Shown: one piece after another, positions 57,622 to 64,000 of the stretch
How positions within the stretch are numbered: position 1 is the stretch's first letter
Layout of the letters: the number at the start of each line of letters is the position of its first letter
Assembly (NCBI RefSeq): GCF_963583255.1
Contig: NC_084815.1
Location: 14,555,724 to 14,619,723, forward strand
Source of the DNA: Pyrus communis
Taxonomy: Eukaryota > Streptophyta > Magnoliopsida > Rosales > Rosaceae
Length of the DNA: 64,000 nt
Direction of reading: 5' to 3'
Notes under the pieces: generated by a model
What the model was told of the DNA's origin: nothing
Databases searched by the model: none
The model's input: the letters and a program-made list of their open reading frames with translations, nothing else
Made by a program: the position numbers and the translations under genes

Positions 57622-59267
57622 CATCCATCCAGCTTGTATAGAGTTATCCTCCTCCCCGGAGCCATTTGCAAGCCACATACTTGCAAGGCTAAATTGAGTG
57701 ACTGTGACATTGGAGTTCCATATGTTAATGCGCCCTCTTCCTGCATGAGGGTGTCCGAATTCGAGCACTGCAGACGTTCCTAGGTAAGGAAACGACGGCA
57801 ATTACGTCATGAATCAGTGAATTCAAATACAATATTGAAAAGCTATTAGTTTATTTTGGATGGTTTTTCATGACAAGTTTACTTACTTGATGGCCCCGTG
57901 AATCAAACGTATTTGAGCTGCGCTTGTGAGTGCTTGTTGGATAGTTTAATCCCAAAGACTCTGCATTTTCAGCTAGTATTAGATCCTAATTCGTTGTTCT
58001 TCTTATGGGCACGGATTCTTGTGGGCACTGTACGTTTCTAGGAACATATTGTGAATACGCAGACATTTTCCAATCTTCATTTCCTTGCTCTCTTGGCACC
58101 GTTGTAGTTTTGTCTGCATATATTGAACTATTTGAACCGAGATAAGAGTTTAGAGTTTGTCATTCATGAACTCGTGGACGATTATATGAACCAGTAACTG
58201 GCGTGAAGTCCACAGCAGTAAATGGTTGCTAATAATTCACTAGCGTGACATTGATGCAAGCAAAAAAGAGTCAGTCGTAGACCTGAATTGTATGATTCTT
58301 GAGCATAGGATGATTGAAAGCACGTTGTCTGTAGATATCAATGCAATCTACAATATCACCATGTTCAGTCTGTTGGTGGAAAAAGAGATAACAAAGATAT
58401 GACTATAAAGCAACAGAGTGTTGGTGGAAAAAGAGAGAACAAAGATATGATTATAAAGCAGCAGCAGAGTGTTTGTTAAACCTTAGGGCTGGTTTGGTAT
58501 TGCTGTGCTTTAAAAAAAAATTGTTTTTGCTATACTGTGAGAATAAGTAGCTGAGTGTTTGGAAAACTTTTTTGTAAAAATGCTTTTGGAAAAAAAGCAG
58601 TATTATAGTGTTTGGTAAACTTTTATGTAAAATAGCTGTGATTGTGTGAAATGACTAAAAAAGGTATAATACTAGATGTGTCATTAATTTAATTTTCTTA
58701 ATAAATAAAGGTGAATTACTAAATATACTTTATTTTAAAAAAAATATATTTATAAACTTTATCTTAAACATATAATCCAATGTTTAACAAGAAATTATAA
58801 TCCAACATTCAACATATAATCCAACATTTATGCTGCTTCACGTTTTCAACTTTTTTTCAAAGCTCATTTTTGCTACTCCATGTTTTAAGTTTTTTTTTTC
58901 ACTCAAAACTATGAAAATAAGCTGTTTTTAAGTGTTTACCAAATACCTTTTTGAGCTCAGTTTTTTTTTTTACACTCACTTTTTATAAAATCACCTCAAT
59001 ATCAAACCATTACTAATTCTATAAACCAGTGAATTCAACATATCTTCTGTAGAAACTGTAAACTGTCGGCATCTAAGTAAAACAATTTCATTACCCGGAA
59101 GCTCTTCATTGCAGGTTTATTGACAAGTTTGAGCTGTCTATCCAGCTCCAGTCGTCTTCTTTAGATAATGTTCCCCGGTCTTGGACTACACCTGCAACAA
59201 GAGGATAGCAAACGCTGCCAGAAGCATAACCATCACTTCGTTGAAGTTTTTGGCAGCCGTTCTCATA
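57622..59267 (-). pseudogene. neprosin-like (DUF239, peptidase G3) gene, broken
   Basis: Read on the minus strand, pieces of a secreted neprosin-type protein appear in order. ATG 59267-59265 opens a hydrophobic signal-like N-terminus. A segment 'LELDRQLKLVNKPAMKSF' follows in a shifted frame (about 59110-59170). An exon at 58369-58283 holds 'DIVDCIDIYRQRAF.HPMLKNHTIQ'. A segment (~58130-57897) with 'CPQESVPIRRT' has an in-frame TAG at 57986-57988. An exon at 57767-57622 holds 'RINIWNSNVTVTQFSLA' and 'NSIQAGWM' with intact splice borders. The last part of the usual domain was not found. The frameshift, stop and missing 3' end mark it as a pseudogene. A hAT-like MITE sits in its first long intron. 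Confidence 0.7.
58485..59015. mobile_element. hAT-like MITE (GGGCTGGTTTGGTATT type)
   Basis: The left end 'agggctggtttggtattgctg' and right end (reverse complement 'TAATGGTTTGATATTGAGGTG') form the inverted terminal motif common in plant hAT MITEs. The inside is AT-rich with 'gtgtttgg.aaacttttatgtaaaa' repeats and no ORF. A clear target duplication was not fixed. Confidence 0.6.
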
Positions 59268-60037
59268 GAACCAGTTTATGTAGTTCCGAGTTTCTGTATA
59301 CTATGAAACCAGGCAATTATATAACAGAGCCTTAACAATTAGAGTTCAGATTACCTAATTTAATTTCCTATTCAAAATGAACATAAATTTTAGCCCAAGT
59401 TAAATGTACTGAAATTCGTAGCATCGTTGTCAGCAGTAACTGCACCTGTACATGGAAACATAGAAAGGTTCCGAGTTTGCTTAACAGTTCTTATTCATTT
59501 ACCCAAAAAAGGGGTTCCAATTAGAAAACACGCATTTAGTAATTAAGCTCTAATACATAGCATTGTACAGTTTGTACTTGCACCCAAACAAGCAGGTATT
59601 CATGAACAGGTTGAGTTTCTTATGGATTAAAAAATATCCAAATGGGTATCAATCTAAGAAATGTAAACAACACAATTTGAACGAAAGCAACAAGTACTTG
59701 GAACAGTCAACCTTTCATATTATTTATTTTCTTTACTTCGTTTTGTTAGCTAGATTGAAATACATTGTTGACTTATTCCGTCGACACTAGACCATAGACA
59801 CAAGGCTTATTATCTAGCTTGATATATACGTTGACCTCCCCATACAGTAAACTATACACAGTGTACACAAAATGAGATCCAAGCGTGCCCAATACTGATT
59901 TTTGCATGCTTGTTCAAGGAGTCATAAGACATTTCTCAAGTGACTTAAAACCAGTTCTTCTAACCTACCCAAGTGCCTAATTTCCACTGTCCAATGCAGA
60001 CCAAATCTATAGGTAGTATAATTTTTCAGAAGGGCTG
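59268..60037. other. intergenic DNA and 3' flank of the TRM-like gene
   Basis: Lies downstream of the minus-strand TRM-like gene and upstream of the neprosin-like relic. The ORF at 59563-59790 is AT-rich and not family-like. No RNA gene seen. Confidence 0.45.
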
Positions 60038-62968
60038 CTAAAATATGGTTTCCATGATCAGTTCTTCTAAAACATCTTCTACCATCTCAAAAACAACCTC
60101 CTCAGAATCATTCCGGAGATCTAGCCATGTTCCAGAGCTTGTTATGTCCTTTTCAACAATTTTCTGCAACTTCCGTGGTGATGAATGCGGTAAGAGGTAC
60201 CAATCAACAGACTTCATCACCTCATGAATCACAGTTTTCTCAATGGAAAGTGGTCTTGAGGCAATTGGCTTGATAAATGACACCCACGGGGAGTATGGAA
60301 GCTGAGTATGATATACCTCGACAAGGACTTCATTTATACAGTCAAAGAGCAGCATACAATCATCACTGAATTGGTTAGCCTGCAACTTGACTGCATCAAA
60401 CAAGAATGGGTCAAGCAGTTGATCTGATGAATGCCACATCAGTGAAAGCTCATCCCAATTTAAGCTGGAAGCTTGCAGCACTGCCCTCACGTACTCTGAG
60501 ATAACTTGGTGTTCACTCAAAGAAGAAGTTTCAATGTACAGAGGGGACCTTGTAAGAGGTTGAGATTGGAGCTCTTCGGCTGCAGAAATGGATGCATGGT
60601 TTAACTCAGTCACATGAAGTGGATAGGGGAAATGAAAAGAAAGAAAAAATGGTAGGTCCTTATGAAGGCTTACCAGGTTCAGATATGGTGCTTGCGGGAC
60701 TGGTGATGTCTAAATAATAGTGCTCAAGTACAGAAACTGGACTTGGCTGCTCTCGTTTATCTTCAATGTTATCAGAACTCTCCACCCTCTGAATAATTGG
60801 AGTTGCTGAGAAAACATCTGGTGAAGATGTTAGTGGCTGATCCTCAAAAAGATCAGTTTCTCCTTGGCATGTAGCATCACTAGTCTCTGTAGTGTTGGTC
60901 TTCTCCATGCTATCTGGTTTGGTTAGAACTTCCAAAGAACTAGGTTCTCCTGGGCGCATAGAGGACACTTCTATGGAATTAGTTTCTCCTCGGTGCGCAG
61001 TGGAATTATTCTTTACAATTTGGACACAGCCTGCAGAAGATTGATTATTAACTAAACAAAGCTAAACTAAATAGAACATAAGTAAACAATGAAAGTAACT
61101 CCATACCTTTAAGCCTCGAATTATCTCCCAGCCCTCTGGTGTCAATATTTCGCTGTATATCAATAACTTGCAATTGATCATCAAGTTTCTTATTCTCAGG
61201 CATGGCCTCTACGTCCTGCCTCAGTGGACTCGAGTAGCAGGTTTTCTTTCCTTTCTGAAGCCTAGACTTGTTCTCATATACCAGTTGGTAATTGCTGTAG
61301 GGTGAAAATCGCATTGGTTCATCAACAAATGTATTTTCCCAGTCCCTCGCCGGACTCTGTGTAGGCAAGAAGTCATACTCAGGAAATGATGCCACCTTTT
61401 CCCAGGTTTTCTGTGCCTGTCTTTCAAAGTTGTTCTTGTCCTTTTTTCCATTCGTTAACAATTCTGACAGATGTTCCATAGCCTCCGCAAAAGTTTCAGA
61501 TTCTTTTCGCTTTGGTTGGCTAGCAAGCGAAATGTTTGAGTTTTGAAGGCCACATCCACTGGTTGATGCAGCTTCACATCCAATGTTTGATTCACCTTCA
61601 TTCACCTTGCTTATGTTGACTCTATTCTCGATATCAAGAGAAGACTTGCTCACTACTCCACTGTCAGCAGCATTATTGGAGCCAGGTGAATTTCTTCTAA
61701 TGATCTCCACACCTTTTCCTTTAGAATCGTCTTCAGAGCCTTGGCAAGGAGATATTTGAAGTGTACCATTGATTGTCTTCAAGTCCTGCTCTTTGCTGCT
61801 TACCCCTATAGCACGTTTCAGTTTCCTCTTTATATGGCTGAGGGAAAAATTTGCAGGCCTCTCACTTTCCCCATTACTTCTCAAGCTGTAATAAGATTGA
61901 ATGGAGGAGCAAGAATCGAAACCGTCTGAAGAATTTTGCAATCTTGGTGGGGTAGGTGTTAAAACTACTATTCTCTCTGAAAATCCACAATCGCCACTTG
62001 CCTGAGACGGGTAAATATCACAGGAATTTAACTTGTGAATGCCGGAAGGACCTTCAGATTGCCTTGCTTTACTTGTCCTTTGCTCTGAAATGTTCTCTTC
62101 ACAGACAGATTTACTCTGATGTTTTCTTGCCTGAGATTCTCGGAGGTCTTCGATGTGTTTGACTAGCAGAGAATTGGGGTCTTGTAGGAGTTTTATAAAC
62201 AATTCTTTATTCGAATTCAAAATCTGCAACGCATCTGAGAACTGTTTAGACTGGTAGTTCACCCCGTTAATGAATTTTTGACTAACAATGGCCTCCGCTG
62301 CATTCATTTGTCCAGGTGGAAGATTATTCTCATTAAGCTGGTCATACTTTACATAATCAATGCTTTTACAGCCACATCCTGTTCTCTTTTTTCTATGCAC
62401 TTCTTTGCTTAATACTTCCGGCAATGCTGCTGAGTGGGGTTTTTCCACTGAAGTTGAACTAGGAGGTTTTCGATGCTTAGTTTCATTCTTCAGACCGTGA
62501 AGTGGTATCTCATTAGATCTCTGATGATTATTGCTAGTCTTTCCATTATTCTTTGGTAACGAACAAATGAATTTAGAATCAGATTGCACATGTTTCACTT
62601 CATCAGTAGCAATCTTCTTATTTATCTGCAGCTCGGTTGACAACTCTTCCCCCTTAAGCTTTCTTGTTTTTGTCATATTTGAGTCAACTGTTTGAGTTTT
62701 GTTCTTCATTGCATCCTGAACAATTGAAAATGCTTATCAAATATTTTGTTTTAGTGTTTACTCAATCAAGTAACCATGTCAGCTTTCAGTTGTGTGAGAG
62801 TATATCAGAGAAACCAAAGCAAAAAACGAAGAAAATTTTGTCTACCACTAATATTTCTCCCAGATGGTTTGAAGAGCCTATTAATATATCAGTTCCATTC
62901 GTTTTTCTTGGCAATGTATTTAAACTTTAAACCCTAACTAAAACTCTCCTCGTAATATCGTTTGTGGG

Positions 62969-63009
<41 letters not shown>

Positions 63010-63666
63010 ATAAGCACTGGCACTCCCTCCCTCGTAAAATCGAACAATTGAAAATGCTTATCAAAGTACTCCAGTAATTGATCAAATAGTATTTTGGCAA
63101 TGTTTATACACGCACAGAACTCAGAAGACTCGAAACAATAGAGAAAATCAGTGGACATATATATTTCCTTCGTCTTCTATAAGTCAAAACAAAAAAGCTA
63201 GCAGGCATCATGAATCAGAAGAATCGGTTTTTGAACAAACATTCAGGTACGTGAAAATATGCACCATGTTCGATTGTAAAAGTAGGCCCGTGGAACTTGG
63301 AACTTACACCCATGTTTTCGCTCTTCTCATCCATTTTGTTAAGCAAATCAAGCTTGGTCTTAAAATTTCTGTCATCTGCATACAAAGAAGAATTATGAAC
63401 CTTTTCAGTACAGCAAAAAAGCATTCAATTCACAATTGTGCCTTACCAGTTCTCTTTAAATGGCTCTGGTGCGAAAGCAGCTTCTTATTCGAACGACCTT
63501 GACGAAAGTTGAAGAGGCCATATAAATGCCACATACATCCTGTCTCGTACTTTTCGCATATCATAGGGCTCTTTGGCATAGGGCTTTTCGGCATAGGGCT
63601 TCTCGGCATAGGGCTTCTCGGTGGTGTCATCCTTGCCACGATGAGTGAATTGGGAGAGCTTGGCAA
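60038..63666 (-). CDS. TRM32-like protein with C-terminal DUF4378 region
   Basis: Five coding exons in transcript order: 63666-63447, 63375-63308, 62715-61107, 61030-60674, 60579-60038. They give 931 aa, and all junctions have GT...AG with phase kept. Seen: the short N-terminal motif of this family (ETGCMWHLYGLFNFRQGRS, then KKLL) preceded by a five-residue MPKSP/MPRSP repeat; a conserved 'LFIKLLQDPNSLLVKHIEDL' block; a long Ser-rich middle; and a C-terminal DUF4378 region ('EYVRAVLQASSLNWDEL', 'LLFDCINEVLVEVY', 'GTWLDLRNDSEEVVFEMVEDVLEELIMETIF'). In Arabidopsis, TRM proteins bind TON1 and act on cortical microtubule arrays; that role is inferred here. The acceptor of the last exon was set at TGCAG|CC because it restores phase. 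The start could also be the downstream Met before ICEKYE. Confidence 0.85.
62969..63008. repeat. poly-A tract (40 A) in TRM-like intron 2
   Basis: An uninterrupted A run lies in the intron between 62716 and 63307. It could be the tail of a plus-strand retroposon; no body was recognised before it. Confidence 0.9.
63567..63631 (-). repeat. 15-bp coding tandem repeat (MPKSP/MPRSP)
   Basis: The plus-strand unit 'ggcatagggcttctc' recurs about four times in exon 1 of the TRM-like gene, giving serial Met-Pro-(Lys/Arg)-Ser-Pro residues. The Ser-Pro pairs could be phosphorylation sites, which is inference. Copy number may vary between alleles. Confidence 0.8.
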
Positions 63667-64000
63667 AAGAAAATAACACCAAATTTAAATCACCAAACTA
63701 GAGAAGGTGCGAGGATGGACAACGAAGTAGCATACAAGTTTTCGTAATTTCAAACCCAATGACCCCAATAAGAATGCAGTTGTTTTTCTCCCGGGTTGCA
63801 TATAAACACACACAGAATGACATGAACTTAACCAAGAAGAAATACCATAGAAACGTAAATATATATGTATGTATGTATGTTCAAAGTCGACAATTGCGGA
63901 TTCTGGTTTTATATAAATATAGATGATTGTGATGTACCATAGTCTTCGTGTGTGTGCGTATATGTATGTTCAAAGTCGACAATTGCGGATTCTGGTTTTA
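63667..64000. promoter_or_regulatory. upstream region of the TRM-like gene with an 89-bp tandem duplication
   Basis: A (GTAT)n microsatellite near 63861-63880 leads into 'tcaaagtcgacaattgcgga', which starts at 63881 and again at 63970. The duplicated block runs off the end of the window. No other gene is seen. Confidence 0.6.

Overview
This is a plant nuclear genome window. Genes have spliced introns with GT/AG borders, and most of the sequence is layered retrotransposons, MITEs and SINEs. Protein similarity, a Cassandra-type TRIM and the repeat types suggest a woody eudicot, probably Rosaceae (apple/pear/Prunus-like); the family assignment is inference from memory.

Four host protein genes look intact. 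(1) A bHLH transcription factor of the GL3/EGL3 type (subgroup IIIf, anthocyanin/epidermal MYB-bHLH-WD40 complex), + strand, 6690-9853, eight exons, 634 aa. (2) GMP synthase (glutamine-hydrolysing), - strand, 14241-17138, six exons, 534 aa. (3) Carotenoid cleavage dioxygenase 4, + strand, 38662-40413, intronless, 583 aa, with all four iron-ligand histidines. (4) A TRM32-like protein with a C-terminal DUF4378 region, - strand, 60038-63666, five exons, 931 aa. They are separate single-gene units on either strand with no sign of joint function. GMP synthase is housekeeping, the bHLH and CCD4 are pigment-related, and the TRM-like protein is probably linked to microtubules or the cell cortex.

Broken genes: a neprosin-like gene (57622-59267, -), a short ribosome-inactivating-protein fragment (57245-57508, +), a nuclear copy of the end of plastid rpl16 (13695-13901, -) and a small Cys-rich fragment (48876-49085, +).

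Mobile DNA: a solo LTR (3810-4506, TSD AGTAA); a Ty1/copia element (26170-36983, TSD TTTTT) carrying a nested 3.35-kb non-coding element (28722-32073, TSD ATTAC), with two relatives at 20752-24111 and 1963-~3320; a Cassandra-like double LTR with 5S rRNA-like segments (24812-25335, TSD GTTTC); two related Ty3/gypsy Tat-type elements, one truncated (42205-48160) and one internally deleted but with both LTRs and TSD GATAT (49538-56775); the tail of another Ty3/gypsy element (19914-20340); two SINEs (19377-19534, 41777-41915); and several MITEs, two with 9-bp TSDs (12535-12961, 37312-37510).

The most interesting unexplained signal is inside the complete Tat-type element. A degenerate ORF runs antisense to the element, preceded by a TATA-like motif and a consensus splice donor, which suggests a separate antisense gene carried by the retrotransposon. 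The 3.35-kb non-coding family, with TG...CA ends, 5-bp TSD and an internal 65-bp repeat array, also deserves attention. All coordinates were read by eye; similarity calls come from motif recognition, not database searches.
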